In this document: one piece after another, positions 25,840 to 35,176 of the stretch
How the letters are laid out: every line of letters starts with the position of its first letter
How positions within the stretch are numbered: the first letter of the stretch is position 1
NCBI GenBank assembly: GCA_963729795.1
Contig: CAVSPC010000014.1
Coordinates: forward strand, 1-64,000
DNA: 64,000 bases
Direction: 5' to 3'
Origin: CAWBBA01 sp963729795
GTDB taxonomy: Bacteria; Desulfobacterota; Desulfomonilia; Desulfomonilales; Desulfomonilaceae
Notes under the pieces: generated by a model
Databases searched by the model: none
What the model was told of the DNA's origin: nothing
Seen by the model: the letters and a program-made list of their open reading frames with translations, nothing else
Position numbers and translations under genes: made by a program

Positions 25840-27507
25840 TCAAAACTCAGCCAGCAGAGTGACTTGTGCGCCGACAATCGGATTTATGGCCCTGTCCGGG
25901 TTGATGCCCCACCTGTTTGCCACAGTCGGAACGTCCCAGTTGGCTACACTTCGGTCTATGCAGGCATAATTGAACCATCTCCCCGGTTGCCAGAAAGAGC
26001 CTAGCACGTTAACCTGGAGGCCCTCAAGGAGTTTCCAGTCCAGACCGACCATCGCTTCCCACCCGAGTCCATTATCCGGGATGGAAGGCGCACCGGGGTT
26101 GTCTTTATAGTTGACGTAAGGAGTCCACTTGACTTGATCCGCCGCGTTACCGCCAGAGTCAACGGTCGTGGTCACCGCGGACTTTTGGGCAGGTCGTATG
26201 AATCCCCACCCGTGCCCCTGTGAACTGCGTTCGGCCCATAGGAAGGAACCGAAGACGTTCAAGTTTGCTGCAACAGCATGATCTATCCTTACAGCCAGTA
26301 CCCATGCTTCGTTGATGTAGCCCTGCCTGTTAAAGTCAAAGGCGTTAACACCCGATCCATAGGCATATCCCAGGAGATAAGTGTACGGCCTGAATACGCC
26401 GTAAGCCGCGATAAGAGGCTTCTGGATAGACGGCTGCTTGTTGATAGGAGCGCCGTGTCGGCGATCCGCGCCCGGCATGAACACGTACAGGAAAGAGAGT
26501 TTGGTCGGGCCTCCGAAGATCCCTGCCTCGGTCATGTACCGCCAGGACTCATTATACAAAGGCCCCGCACCCAGCCTATAGGTCGTCTCCTCTCCAAAGG
26601 CCAGCTCCGTGTTGAAAAAGAATCTCCCATTGTTGTACTTTGTATACAGGCAACCGACCCGCCAGGTTTGGTCGTATGGAGTAAAGGTCGCACGATCCGC
26701 TTGGCGGTTCTGAGACTCAGGTCCTGCGCGCCAGCGAAGCAACATCATCTTCCCCCCCATGTCCAGCGGGCCTGTCTGATACGTAATGAAACCGCCGGTA
26801 GCTTGATGGCGAAGCCCGTTTTTGTCAAAGAGATTGTAGTACGGGCTTACTGTCTGGCCGAGCCGCGTATGTGCGGGCTCCTGCCAGAAGGGAAATACTC
26901 CCAGGCCCATTCTGAACGGGCCGTAGAAGGTAACCACCTGCACTGACTCACAAGTCAAGTTGTGCGTGCCGTCGAATTGCAAACCTGTCCCGAAAATCTC
27001 CGGCCGCTTGCCCGCAGTGAGTATACCCCAGGGGATCTGGGCCGTGACCCACCACAGGGTCCACTGACCATCGGACGTGGCCACATAACGCCCCATACTC
27101 GTTCCGTCAACGTAGTTCGAAGCTATGGGATCTCCGTAGGCGCCGAGCCAATACATGCCTCTAAATCTGATCGCAGGATTTATGCGTATCTCGGGAAACA
27201 GTTCGAGATTCTGGTATTGCTGTGAAGCATCGACTCCCGAAACGAGATCCCGTGACCTATAGCCCACCCATCCGTTGAGAGAAGCAAAATCCCCCGGCTT
27301 CAATCCCAAAGGACCTGCCGTACCCTCACTTTTGTCGATGTTCTCCTTTCCAAAAAAACCCCTGGAACCGGCCTGGCCGTAATATTCGTATGTGGAGATG
27401 AAGGCCCCCTGCATATTGAACTCCCAGGCCAGTGCAAACCTACATGTGGAACCAATGTACGTCCCCACGAGAAGGACGAAAAGAACGCGTGACAAACGAT
27501 GACTCAT
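25840..27507 (-). CDS. Outer-membrane porin-like beta-barrel protein
   Basis: A 555-residue exported protein. The start at 27507 (MSHRLSRVLFVLLVG) has GGAGGATC upstream; a signal peptide runs to about ALAWE. The mature part is rich in alternating aromatic/polar beta-strand text (FRMGLGVFPFWQEP, LDMGGKMMLLRWRAGPE, MVGLDWKLLEGLQVNVLGSFW) and ends in Phe (VTLLAEF), as expected of an outer-membrane barrel. I do not recognise a named family; it resembles large barrels of deltaproteobacteria. It is alone on its strand. Function as a porin is inferred. Confidence 0.65.
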   Translation of the reverse strand: MSHRLSRVLFVLLVGTYIGSTCRFALAWEFNMQGAFISTYEYYGQAGSRGFFGKENIDKSEGTAGPLGLKPGDFASLNGWVGYRSRDLVSGVDASQQYQNLELFPEIRINPAIRFRGMYWLGAYGDPIASNYVDGTSMGRYVATSDGQWTLWWVTAQIPWGILTAGKRPEIFGTGLQFDGTHNLTCESVQVVTFYGPFRMGLGVFPFWQEPAHTRLGQTVSPYYNLFDKNGLRHQATGGFITYQTGPLDMGGKMMLLRWRAGPESQNRQADRATFTPYDQTWRVGCLYTKYNNGRFFFNTELAFGEETTYRLGAGPLYNESWRYMTEAGIFGGPTKLSFLYVFMPGADRRHGAPINKQPSIQKPLIAAYGVFRPYTYLLGYAYGSGVNAFDFNRQGYINEAWVLAVRIDHAVAANLNVFGSFLWAERSSQGHGWGFIRPAQKSAVTTTVDSGGNAADQVKWTPYVNYKDNPGAPSIPDNGLGWEAMVGLDWKLLEGLQVNVLGSFWQPGRWFNYACIDRSVANWDVPTVANRWGINPDRAINPIVGAQVTLLAEF

Positions 27508-28667
27508 TGAACCGATCCTCCAGATCAAAATGGAACCTAAACGAGCCCTAAAGGTCAGGCTGAACTATTAGATTGACCGGCCTTGACAGAATGCCCGGGG
27601 GAAGCACAACTACTCCGAATTGGTTGCCGGTGGCGCCAGAATCGGACCTTTCGGGCCAGTTTCCTTCTGAAACCATTGCTGCCTGAGTAACGGCAAACAT
27701 CGAGTCATGAGACTCTGGGTCACCTCATGACTACTCCAGATATGATCATGGTGACACTATAAAGCCCGCGCAGAATGCCGATATGAAACTGCCTCAAAAT
27801 CTAGGCATACAACAGAGTTGTGTTACTATGCCTCGTCCCACGGCATTGTATTGCAGGGCTACCACGTCTATACGGGAGCCGCCGTTGGAGTCCCGTTCGG
27901 GCGGTTTGAAGTAGACTAGTGCTTTGAAAACTGTTGCAAAAATTCGTACGACTCGTGAATCGTCGCCCGATGAACATATCGCTGGGTTTACTATGCCCTT
28001 ACCCCAACCCTGCCCCAGAGGGAGAGGCGGCCACTCCGGGCCGGGTCTGAATCCCCTCGCCTCAGGGAAAAGGGCATGGCGAGGGGATGATCGTTTCGCG
28101 GTTGTGGGCACCGAAATCGTCTTGAGACATTTTCATCTGTCTCTGCCGCTGCGATTGTCTCGACTTAAGAGGGTCCCTGGAATCGTTGCGAGTTACAGCC
28201 AGATCGTCATAAGGTGAGTAGTCAGCAGGTGACTATTCTCAGACTAAAAACCCACACGATTCACCTCTCAACAAACCTCTCTTTCGAAGCCAACTGCCTG
28301 ATACCCAGAAACAAAGCTTCGATTCGGAGGCCCCCCTCAGCGAAATACGCACCAAGACGTTTCGCTCCAATTCCTACATGGGGAAAGCTGGTTGTACCAG
28401 ATGTCACTGAACAATACGAGGCAAGTCTATGCTTGTCAAGAAAATTCGTCTCTTTTTGGGTCGCGGTAGGGAAATCAGTTGCCTGATGCCCCTACCGAGA
28501 CCGAGTCATGCGCAAACCATATAAGACGCCGGCCATAAGCAAAATGGGTCTCAGGCAAATGGGCAAAAAAAGGTTTACGCGGAAATCTAAGCCCGTATTA
28601 TCGGTAAGCGAGATTCCAAGGCGGGCGTGTCCGGCAAAAATCTGCGTAGAAGTCAGGATTTTAACGC
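27508..28667. other. 1.1-kb intergenic region without a supported gene
   Basis: Open frames here have no protein-like features. The region holds repeats: arms related to the 21323-21395 element (near 27788 and 28117) and the complementary-looking ccttaccccaaccctgcccc... ttcccc type text around 27990-28090 often found as dispersed repeats. No RNA gene is recognised. The last 150 bases before the SMR gene do not show the hairpins of a known guanidine riboswitch. Confidence 0.4.
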
Positions 28668-28997
28668 ATGCAGTGGCTCTATCTATTTATCGCTATCGTG
28701 TCCGAAGTGATTGCTACTTCAGCTCTAAAGGCCGCCGAAGGATTCACTCGGTGGATTCCCTCATTACTCGTCGTCGTTGGCTATGCCTCAGCGTTCTACT
28801 TTCTTTCGCTTACCCTGCGCTCCATTCCGCTCGGTGTCTCTTATGCCATCTGGTCCGGTGTTGGTGTAGCGCTGGTTTCATTGGCCGGCTGGGTCTTCTA
28901 TCATCAGTCGCTTGACGCAGCAGCGCTGTTCGGCATCGCGCTCATTATAGTAGGTGTAGTCGTGCTGAATTTCTTTTCGAAGGCGGTACCTCATTGA
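28668..28997 (+). CDS. Small multidrug resistance (SMR) efflux protein
   Basis: A 109-residue protein with four hydrophobic helices, the size and layout of EmrE. The essential membrane glutamate is in FIAIVSEVIATSALKAAEGFTR (Glu13), and YASAFYFLSLTLRSIPLGVSYAIWSGVG is the family signature, nearer to the Qac/EmrE subtype than to guanidinium exporters. It works as an antiparallel dimer exporting cationic compounds in exchange for protons. It stands alone. Confidence 0.93.
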   Translation: MQWLYLFIAIVSEVIATSALKAAEGFTRWIPSLLVVVGYASAFYFLSLTLRSIPLGVSYAIWSGVGVALVSLAGWVFYHQSLDAAALFGIALIIVGVVVLNFFSKAVPH

Positions 28998-29479
28998 GCA
29001 CCGCGCGCGCCCTCCCGGTTACCTCATACGAAGTCGCGTTCAAAGTTGAAATGAAATCCCCTCCAACCCCTAAAGCAGGGGAAGGGGGCATAGGCGTTAA
29101 TATAACGAGCCTGCCCGCTGTGAGCCCTGGAGGGGCTCAATGATAGTAGCCCGGCAATTCATTGCCGGGTGGCTGATAAGCAATGATTCAATCTTGGTCC
29201 CCGAGGGGCGCCCGAAGGATACATCCTTCGGGCGCCCCTCGGGGACCAAGAAAAGTCTCTTGGCGGTCCATTCCCGGCGATAAATCGCCGGGCTATTATC
29301 AGGATGTCCCTCCGGGACGAAGAGAACTTGAAGCTTATTTTAACGCCTATGGGGGAAGGGGGGATTTTGAACGTGAATTGATGTCAGATACATTTATCTG
29401 TCGGAGCGTGTACGGCGGGCAAATAGTACCCGTCGACTCAATCCGCCGTCCGGCCAACCCGCGTGGGTCGTCTCAGTTC
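28998..29479. other. Intergenic region with dense hairpin repeats, no gene
   Basis: No gene. It contains a 58-bp near-perfect palindrome (29193-29250) flanked by two smaller hairpins: tagcccggcaattcattgccggg (about 29148-29170) and cccggcgataaatcgccggg (about 29273-29293). The set looks like a composite REP cluster. Confidence 0.55.
29193..29250. repeat. 58-bp inverted repeat with 28-bp perfect arms
   Basis: The 28-base arm 29193-29220 (cttggtccccgaggggcgcc...) is exactly complementary to 29223-29250, with only two bases (ac) between. It could form a very stable hairpin or cruciform. Being without a T tract on either side it is not a simple terminator. Confidence 0.9.
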
Positions 29480-30184
29480 TTAGCCGATCTTGTTGAGCCG
29501 CGCTAGGTAGGCGTATCTGCGGTATAGCGGTTTGACGGATAGGGCGACCAGGCCGAACATTTCAAGCTCTCGGAAATACTCCAAGACCTCCGGCCGCGGA
29601 TGGACGTGGAAAAGGCTCAGCCATTTTTTGAGACCTGCCGCAAACCATTTGGGAAGACCTCGCTGGTCCCCAAAATCTACAACCCACAGCGAGCCGCCGG
29701 TTTTAAGGTTGAGTAAGCCTCGACCTAATGCGGATCGCCATTGAGGAATCATGGACAGCGAATATGAAAAGAACACCGTATCAAACGGTTCCTCACTGCC
29801 GAATACGCTCAGAGGAGAGAACTCTTCTGCCAAGCACTGTTCCAACCGGATCTGTTGCTGAATTCCGGCGCGAGTCAGATTATAGCGTGCGCTCTTTAGC
29901 ATTTCGGTGGACGCATCAATTCCGAAGAGCTGAATCGAAGGAAATCTGCGGGCCACGTGTATGAGATTGCGAGCAGTTCCGCAGCCGATTTCCAATACAC
30001 GGGCATCTTCCTTGACCTCCATCCTTTCGATCAACGTGTCCCTTCCGAGCAGGAAATAACGGCGAGTCAGGTCGTAAATGTGTCGTTGATTCCTATAAAT
30101 CCTATCCATGAGTACGCCGTGACCACTCTTTGCGGCTTCCTTCGACGACGGTGCGTCTGTGCGAACGGATCGTAATCGTGACAT
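29480..30184 (-). CDS. btaB: Betaine-lipid N-methyltransferase BtaB
   Basis: A 234-residue class I SAM-dependent methyltransferase. The SAM-binding motif is VLEIGCGTARNLIHVARRFP (about residues 64-83), followed by LFGIDASTEMLKSARYN. The N-terminal text MDRIYRNQRHIYDLTRRYFLLGRDTLIE is characteristic of BtaB, and the gene starts in a TGATG overlap with btaA, so the two are translationally coupled. BtaB trimethylates diacylglyceryl-homoserine to diacylglyceryl-N,N,N-trimethylhomoserine, a phosphorus-free membrane lipid. Assigned mainly from family resemblance plus the btaA pairing. Confidence 0.85.
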   Translation of the reverse strand: MSRLRSVRTDAPSSKEAAKSGHGVLMDRIYRNQRHIYDLTRRYFLLGRDTLIERMEVKEDARVLEIGCGTARNLIHVARRFPSIQLFGIDASTEMLKSARYNLTRAGIQQQIRLEQCLAEEFSPLSVFGSEEPFDTVFFSYSLSMIPQWRSALGRGLLNLKTGGSLWVVDFGDQRGLPKWFAAGLKKWLSLFHVHPRPEVLEYFRELEMFGLVALSVKPLYRRYAYLARLNKIG

Positions 30185-31416
30185 CAGTTCCTCATTTCGT
30201 ACACGTGGAGGCCGCCGTAGATCGCCGATCGGTCTAGTCGAAACAGATCAGACGAAAGCCCCTTCTTGTACTCGAAACATGCACGAAGTTCGGGTCTCAG
30301 AGTTCTCTCCACTACCGGCTCTATACCTCCGGTGCGGAATATTATCCGGGAACCCGGCTGCCCGACGCGGGCGACCTCGGTCCAGAGATCGTTGATCTGA
30401 TCGGCAGTCATCCAATCCTGGGCGTCCAGAAACACAAATCTGTTTAAGCTTTGATTGGGTTGCGCTCGGAGGAAGGCGGTCAGGGAGCAAAAACAGGTTC
30501 GAATTCGGTGGATATTAGATCTTAACACGAGAAAATAATCCGGCTTTAAATAATCAGGTATGGCGCGGCGTTGAACCGTATCATAGCATCGACCGAAGGC
30601 CTGCCATGCGAAATAGTTGTCTTCCAACGGGAACTCGCACAGCAGACGCTTAATACGAGCCTGGTAGACACACAATAGGTCCCGGCCCTCTTCAATCCGA
30701 ATACGCTCGAGCTGGGCTGGCGGCACCCCAAGAGCGTGCAGAAAGAACGGCAACTTGGCGAGCACTTTCACCGGAAGACTATTGAGCACCGGCTCGCAAT
30801 ATTGGCGGTAAACTGTTTCTCGTTCCTCACGGGTGCACGCGGTCAGGAATTCACGGGTGTTCACCTTTTTTATCCCCGCCAAACCGTGGATAAAGCGGAT
30901 AAACATACCCATGCTGCCAAAATTGTAAAGGTTTTTTGCAAAATAGTCGATCCGGGGACCCAGGAACTTTCGGCGAAGCCAAGAACCGCCTTCCCAGAAC
31001 TGGCGAGTTTGGTCGTCCAGCCGGTCGCGCAGGTAGCGCACATAATTGACTATATTCAGCACATCATCCGCACAACCGAAAAACCGAAACAGATCCTCAT
31101 GCGTCGGGAGATAGGCTACCGCGGCCAGTTTCAGACGAGTGAGAGCAAGATGGCACGCATTAACGTCGACCGCGACAATCGATTGTGGCTGGACCGTCAG
31201 ATAATTTAGTATGTTACATCCGCCGCTGGAGATCATGAGGAGTCGACTATCCCGGTCCAACCGAAGCCCTTGGATGTCCACGCGCGGGTCCTCCCAGATC
31301 TGGTTATACACCAATCTATTAAACCAGAATGCAAATAGACGCTCGAGAGCGCCTTGCAATCTCCAGGGCTTCTTCTGGACCATGATATCTGCAACTTCAT
31401 CGCGAGTGGTTTTCAT
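30184..31416 (-). CDS. btaA: Diacylglycerol 3-amino-3-carboxypropyltransferase BtaA
   Basis: A 410-residue DUF3419-family protein. Family text: FNRLVYNQIWEDPRVDIQGL, LLMISSGGCNILNYL (SAM-binding), IVAVDVNACHLALTRLKLAA and near the end FVFLDAQDWMTADQINDLWTEV. BtaA transfers the 3-amino-3-carboxypropyl group of SAM to diacylglycerol, the first step of betaine-lipid synthesis. The start at 31416 (MKTTRDEVAD) has GAGGT 4 bases upstream; the frame is open to 31476. It is the first gene of a two-gene unit with btaB. Confidence 0.88.
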   Translation of the reverse strand: MKTTRDEVADIMVQKKPWRLQGALERLFAFWFNRLVYNQIWEDPRVDIQGLRLDRDSRLLMISSGGCNILNYLTVQPQSIVAVDVNACHLALTRLKLAAVAYLPTHEDLFRFFGCADDVLNIVNYVRYLRDRLDDQTRQFWEGGSWLRRKFLGPRIDYFAKNLYNFGSMGMFIRFIHGLAGIKKVNTREFLTACTREERETVYRQYCEPVLNSLPVKVLAKLPFFLHALGVPPAQLERIRIEEGRDLLCVYQARIKRLLCEFPLEDNYFAWQAFGRCYDTVQRRAIPDYLKPDYFLVLRSNIHRIRTCFCSLTAFLRAQPNQSLNRFVFLDAQDWMTADQINDLWTEVARVGQPGSRIIFRTGGIEPVVERTLRPELRACFEYKKGLSSDLFRLDRSAIYGGLHVYEMRN

Positions 31417-31559
31417 GTTACCTCGTACAACAAATGCGCTCGCTGCAAAACAGTCGAGTCGCAACCTCCCGGGCAAAAACGTCCAAAGTGTTATATGCGG
31501 TTCGTTAAAGTTGAGTTAATGTTCCGGTAGAAATTGTTTAAAAAATCGTAATCGTTGAC

Positions 31560-31621
31560 TTGGCAAAGAAACTTGACTGACATTGCGAGTTGCGATTGTG
31601 GGGCGGACTTTCCAGTCCGCC
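31560..31621 (+). repeat. Dispersed 62-bp repeat, copy 2
   Basis: Inverted partner of 3081-3142, about 56 of 62 bases alike. It lies in the gap between the CPBP and bta genes and contains the hairpin ggcggactttccagtccgcc. Confidence 0.75.
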
Positions 31622-31689
31622 ATGTTCACTGCATGAGCTCGTCCAGGTGCTCCCCACAATAATTCTCCGATGAGAATTCGGCTCCCGAC

Positions 31690-32412
31690 TCATTTTCCGA
31701 CAAAGTGCGGAAGGATTACGATGCTAACGAAATCCTGTAGGAAATGCATGGTAATAGGCGCCACAAGACTTTTGCGCCATACGTAAACGAAACCGAAGAC
31801 CAGCCCCAGAACGCATACGGTGACCACACCAGCCGCACCTTCGTAACCATGCCCAAGGGAAAAAATAAACGCGGAAAGCAGAACGCTCAAAAATGAACCT
31901 CCGAAAATGTTCTTGAACCGCAATATCAAATATCCTCGGAAAATGGTTTCTTCCGTCAAAGCAACGGTGGTAACCAGGACTAAGGCTGCTACCATCTGCG
32001 AGGTGTGTGTACTTGGCTTCAGTAACTGCAAAGGCGTAGACGGAGCGGATAGGCCGATCGTTTCTAGAATTTTCTCCAGAATCGCAGCCCCGAAGAACAT
32101 CGGGACGAAGAGCATTGCCCCTAAAAGGATGTCCCTCCAGACACCCTGCAGTGTCCAGCCGATGCGGAGGACAGACTCCTTGTTACGCCACAGGAAGAAG
32201 AGAACCAGCGTGAGCAAGGAAAGATCGCGCAGAGTTGTCGCAACGGCCGCTAACATGAAGCTGACATTCTTTAGGTCGATCAAGAAGAAAGATTGAAACA
32301 TAGAAGGCCCGATCAGAAATAAAAAGACGGCAACCTCTATGAGCTGCGACCGGCTGTCAAACTGAGCGCCGCCGGTGTTTCCGGATGTAATGTCGGCTGA
32401 ATCGGTCTGCAT
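31690..32412 (-). CDS. CPBP-family (CAAX-protease-like) membrane protein
   Basis: A 240-residue integral membrane protein with about seven hydrophobic stretches. The CPBP (Abi) motifs are present in order: EETIFRGYLILRF (EExxxR), FSLGHGYEG (FxxxH) and THFLQD-like HFLQDFVSIV near the C-terminus. Such proteins are presumed intramembrane glutamate proteases related to Rce1. The start at 32412 (MQTDSADITSG) is preferred to the longer open frame. Neighbours are the divergent-lying bta operon and a gene-free gap, giving no functional hint. Confidence 0.82.
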   Translation of the reverse strand: MQTDSADITSGNTGGAQFDSRSQLIEVAVFLFLIGPSMFQSFFLIDLKNVSFMLAAVATTLRDLSLLTLVLFFLWRNKESVLRIGWTLQGVWRDILLGAMLFVPMFFGAAILEKILETIGLSAPSTPLQLLKPSTHTSQMVAALVLVTTVALTEETIFRGYLILRFKNIFGGSFLSVLLSAFIFSLGHGYEGAAGVVTVCVLGLVFGFVYVWRKSLVAPITMHFLQDFVSIVILPHFVGK

Positions 32413-33040
32413 CTTTTTGCCCCCGTAGACACTGGTAATTGTGCTGCTATCTTGCCGTTTCGGTTGTTTTCCAGGTACGGATAGGTGAATTCTATGGAAG
32501 CTAGGACCTGAAAAAGCCGATTGTGGTTCCCGGCAAGACACTATAGAATTAAAGCCCTGTGATGCCTCTGTTGCATATCGCCTTAGACCGATCGCGGTCA
32601 AGCGCAATCTATTCGTCGGTGTAATAATTGCTTACGTTCGGGAGAAGATTGTCATTGCGAGCGAAGCGAAGCGATCGTTTTCTCTAAACGTGGCTTGGAG
32701 TGCTTTCCAGCGAGACGCGGGATATCACTCCTCGCAATGACGAGGTACAGAAAATTCCGGCTCTTCGCGTAAGTGGATGGGTACTCGTCGGATTTTCCCA
32801 ATATGGCAATTGCCGAAATCATTTGCCGCGGTTTTGCCGGAAAGCAACCAATTTTGTTTCCCCATCCTTAGGGAATTCAGCGGCCAAGCCATGTGACAGT
32901 TATCGTGATCTACATAGCGACCCTTGTCGAAGCTCTGCATTTGATTTCGCAGAGCCGCTTCGGTAACATGTTCTCATGGACCTGAGCAACTCGAACACTT
33001 TGCACACTGACCATAACCCGGTCCCCAAGGGGTCACATCC
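32413..33040. other. Intergenic region with REP-like repeats, no gene
   Basis: About 630 bases with no supported gene. Positions about 32652-32745 hold attgcgagcgaagcgaagcg and the inverted companion tcactcctcgcaatgacgag, the same repeat family as in 4624-4820. The final 100 bases are the leader of the sigma-54 activator gene. Confidence 0.45.
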
Positions 33041-34984
33041 ATGAAGAATCGAAATAACGATAGAAACCTTCTAGAAGAGCCATCGATGGAACAAGGCAGC
33101 CTCCTTACCAATCACGTGAAGTCTTCCCGAGCCGTTTCATTGGGTGAGACTCAGTTCCTCAGAGAGGCAAAAACTTTCTACAAGAAACTTGTCGAACTTT
33201 CGCCGGTGGGAATCTGTGTAGTAATTGAGGGCCGCTTGTGCTTCGGGAACCAGGCCATGGCGAGGACTCTGGGGTTCGCAGATTCTGAGGAATTGATGGG
33301 CACGGATATCTTCCGTTTTGTTCCTCCGAATTGTCACAAGGCGGTCGCTGCGCTTCTTACTCGCGACATCGAACAGGGCAATTCCCACAACATCACTGAA
33401 TTGGAAATGATCCGAAACGATGGCGCTACAATAGTCGCCGAGGTGGTCACTGCGCCGCTTTCCTATTATGGGTGCGAGGCTACCGAATTGATGGTAAGAG
33501 ACATTTCCGATCTCAAGCGGACCGAGGCCCGTCGAGCAGAACTGGAAAGACTTGTGAGAGAGCGGACAGCCGAATTAGCTGCCCGGAACGAACAGCTAAT
33601 GCTGGAAATAGAAGAGCACAATCGTGCCCGTCGGGCACTTCAGGAGGCTGAAGAACGTTTTCGGGTGATGGTGCACGCAGCCCCTGACCTTATTTTCACC
33701 AAAGATCACATGCTGAGATATACCATGGTCAACCCTGCCATGGAAAAGCTTCACGGTCGCAAGGCATCTGAAATTGTTGGACTTAGGGACGACGAATTCC
33801 TCAGTCCGGACGCTGCGAAACGAGTTAGGGCCACGGATGTTCGCGTGCTCGCAGGCGAGACCGTAGAAAATGAATACACCACTTCCATTAGAGGAGTTCC
33901 CTTCACTTTGCACGGCATCAGGGCCCCTTTGAAAGATGCTGATGGCAATGTTTACGGTCTTTGCGGCATCGTTCGAAATACCACCGACCGAAAATTCGTG
34001 TCCACGCGCGCGAAAGCGCCCGGAAGTATGGATTACCAGTCCCCTGCCATGAGCTCGACTCTGAGCGAGGCCAAAATAGCCGCTGCGTCAGACAGCACCG
34101 TTCTACTATTGGGAGAGAGCGGCAGCGGGAAGGACCACTTGGCCCGCTGGATCCACGATCATTCGAAGAGGGCCAGTGGACCCTACTTCTCCATCAACTG
34201 CGCAGCCATAGCCAAAGAACTTGCAGAGTCGGAGCTTTTCGGGCACGAAGCCGGCGCTTTTACCGGTGCCCGGGGAGCGAGAAAGGGCCTGCTTCAGTTG
34301 GCTGAAGGCGGAACTCTCTTGCTCAACGAGATCGGCGAGCTTCCCATATCGTTGCAGGCAAAGCTTCTCACATTTCTAGACACCAAGTTGTTTCTCCGAG
34401 TTGGTGGCGAGCAGCACGTGCGGGTAGATGCCCGAATTATAGCGGCTACACATAGAAATCTCATTGAGGAGATCGAAAAAGGACACTTTCTATCAGCTCT
34501 GTATTATCGTTTGAACGTGTTGACGATAGAAGTCCCGCCGTTGAGAGAGAGAAAGGAAGATATCCAATCTCTTATTAAGAGTATTCTGGCCAATCTAGCC
34601 GCTGAACTCCAGTTAGTTGAACCACCGACAGTGGATCCTGCCAATATCGCGGAATTGTACCGTCACGACTGGCCCGGGAATGTGCGTGAACTTCGCAACG
34701 TCCTTGAACGGGCATTGATGTTCTGGGATGGCGGGTCGTTCAACGTTAGCCTTTCCAGACCGAAACCACGATACCAGGAGTGGTGCTATAAAGTGGCTTT
34801 CCCCTCTGGTCGTTCGCTTCTTCAACTAACGGATGAATTGCGATATTGCGTCTGTGCGGAAGCCCTTCGTCGGTCTCACGGGAGCAAGCACGACGCTGCG
34901 CGGCTTTTGAAGATATCACGTGGCGCGTTATATCGGTACATGAAGCGTTGGAGGGCTTCGCGCGAAATTGGAACATCAAATTAA
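33041..34984 (+). CDS. Sigma-54-dependent activator with two PAS domains
   Basis: A 647-residue bacterial enhancer-binding protein. Layout: PAS 1 (about 45-165, FYKKLVELSPVGICVVIEGRL...), coiled coil (about 165-210), PAS 2 (about 205-325, FRVMVHAAPDLIFTKDHML), AAA+ domain (about 340-560) and a Fis-type helix-turn-helix (about 603-640, EALRRSHGSKHDAARLLKISRGALYRYM). Walker A is GESGSGKDHLARW (from about 357), the sigma-54 loop GAFTGA is at about 404 and the arginine-finger region VRELRNVLERAL is present. The Walker B stretch reads LLLNEIGE, with Asn where Asp is usual. It directly precedes a -24/-12 promoter and three repeated candidate binding sites, so it probably controls the catabolic cluster from 35322. 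Confidence 0.93.
   Translation: MKNRNNDRNLLEEPSMEQGSLLTNHVKSSRAVSLGETQFLREAKTFYKKLVELSPVGICVVIEGRLCFGNQAMARTLGFADSEELMGTDIFRFVPPNCHKAVAALLTRDIEQGNSHNITELEMIRNDGATIVAEVVTAPLSYYGCEATELMVRDISDLKRTEARRAELERLVRERTAELAARNEQLMLEIEEHNRARRALQEAEERFRVMVHAAPDLIFTKDHMLRYTMVNPAMEKLHGRKASEIVGLRDDEFLSPDAAKRVRATDVRVLAGETVENEYTTSIRGVPFTLHGIRAPLKDADGNVYGLCGIVRNTTDRKFVSTRAKAPGSMDYQSPAMSSTLSEAKIAAASDSTVLLLGESGSGKDHLARWIHDHSKRASGPYFSINCAAIAKELAESELFGHEAGAFTGARGARKGLLQLAEGGTLLLNEIGELPISLQAKLLTFLDTKLFLRVGGEQHVRVDARIIAATHRNLIEEIEKGHFLSALYYRLNVLTIEVPPLRERKEDIQSLIKSILANLAAELQLVEPPTVDPANIAELYRHDWPGNVRELRNVLERALMFWDGGSFNVSLSRPKPRYQEWCYKVAFPSGRSLLQLTDELRYCVCAEALRRSHGSKHDAARLLKISRGALYRYMKRWRASREIGTSN
34956..34976 (+). promoter_or_regulatory. 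Candidate activator site 1 (inside the regulator's 3' end)
   Basis: CTTCGCGCGAAATTGGAACAT, in the last codons of the activator gene. The same CGCGCGAAATnnGAAC pattern is repeated at 34987-35007 and, inverted, at 35052-35072. Confidence 0.6.
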
Positions 34985-34986
34985 GC

Positions 34987-35007
34987 CTTCGCGCGAAATG
35001 TGAACGG
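34987..35007 (+). promoter_or_regulatory. Candidate activator site 2
   Basis: CTTCGCGCGAAATGTGAACGG, starting 31 bases after site 1, i.e. about three helical turns. It shares the first 13 bases with site 1. Confidence 0.6.
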
Positions 35008-35051
35008 GCTGCCAGAGGATAACCACCCTATACTCTTGGATTTCACAAAAC

Positions 35052-35072
35052 ATGTTCCGATTTCGCGCGGCG
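35052..35072 (-). promoter_or_regulatory. Candidate activator site 3 (inverted)
   Basis: Read on the minus strand: CGCCGCGCGAAATCGGAACAT. With site 2 it forms an inverted pair. It lies about 105 bases upstream of the -24 element, a usual distance for an enhancer of sigma-54 promoters. Confidence 0.6.
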
Positions 35073-35176
35073 GCGGGTCTCCCGGCCATGCGCGTTTAAT
35101 GCCTCACTATTCCAACTCAACTCTGTAACCCATCATTATTGATACAGATTCTTCATAAATTCATCAAGGTCATTTC

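Noticed and set aside
28500..28667. Guanidine riboswitch before the SMR gene
   Set aside because: Paired hairpins with ACGR loops, or another known guanidine aptamer pattern, are not visible, and the protein looks like the Qac subtype.
29183..29506. 107-codon plus-strand open frame
   Set aside because: It is made of the 58-bp palindrome and flanking hairpin repeats.
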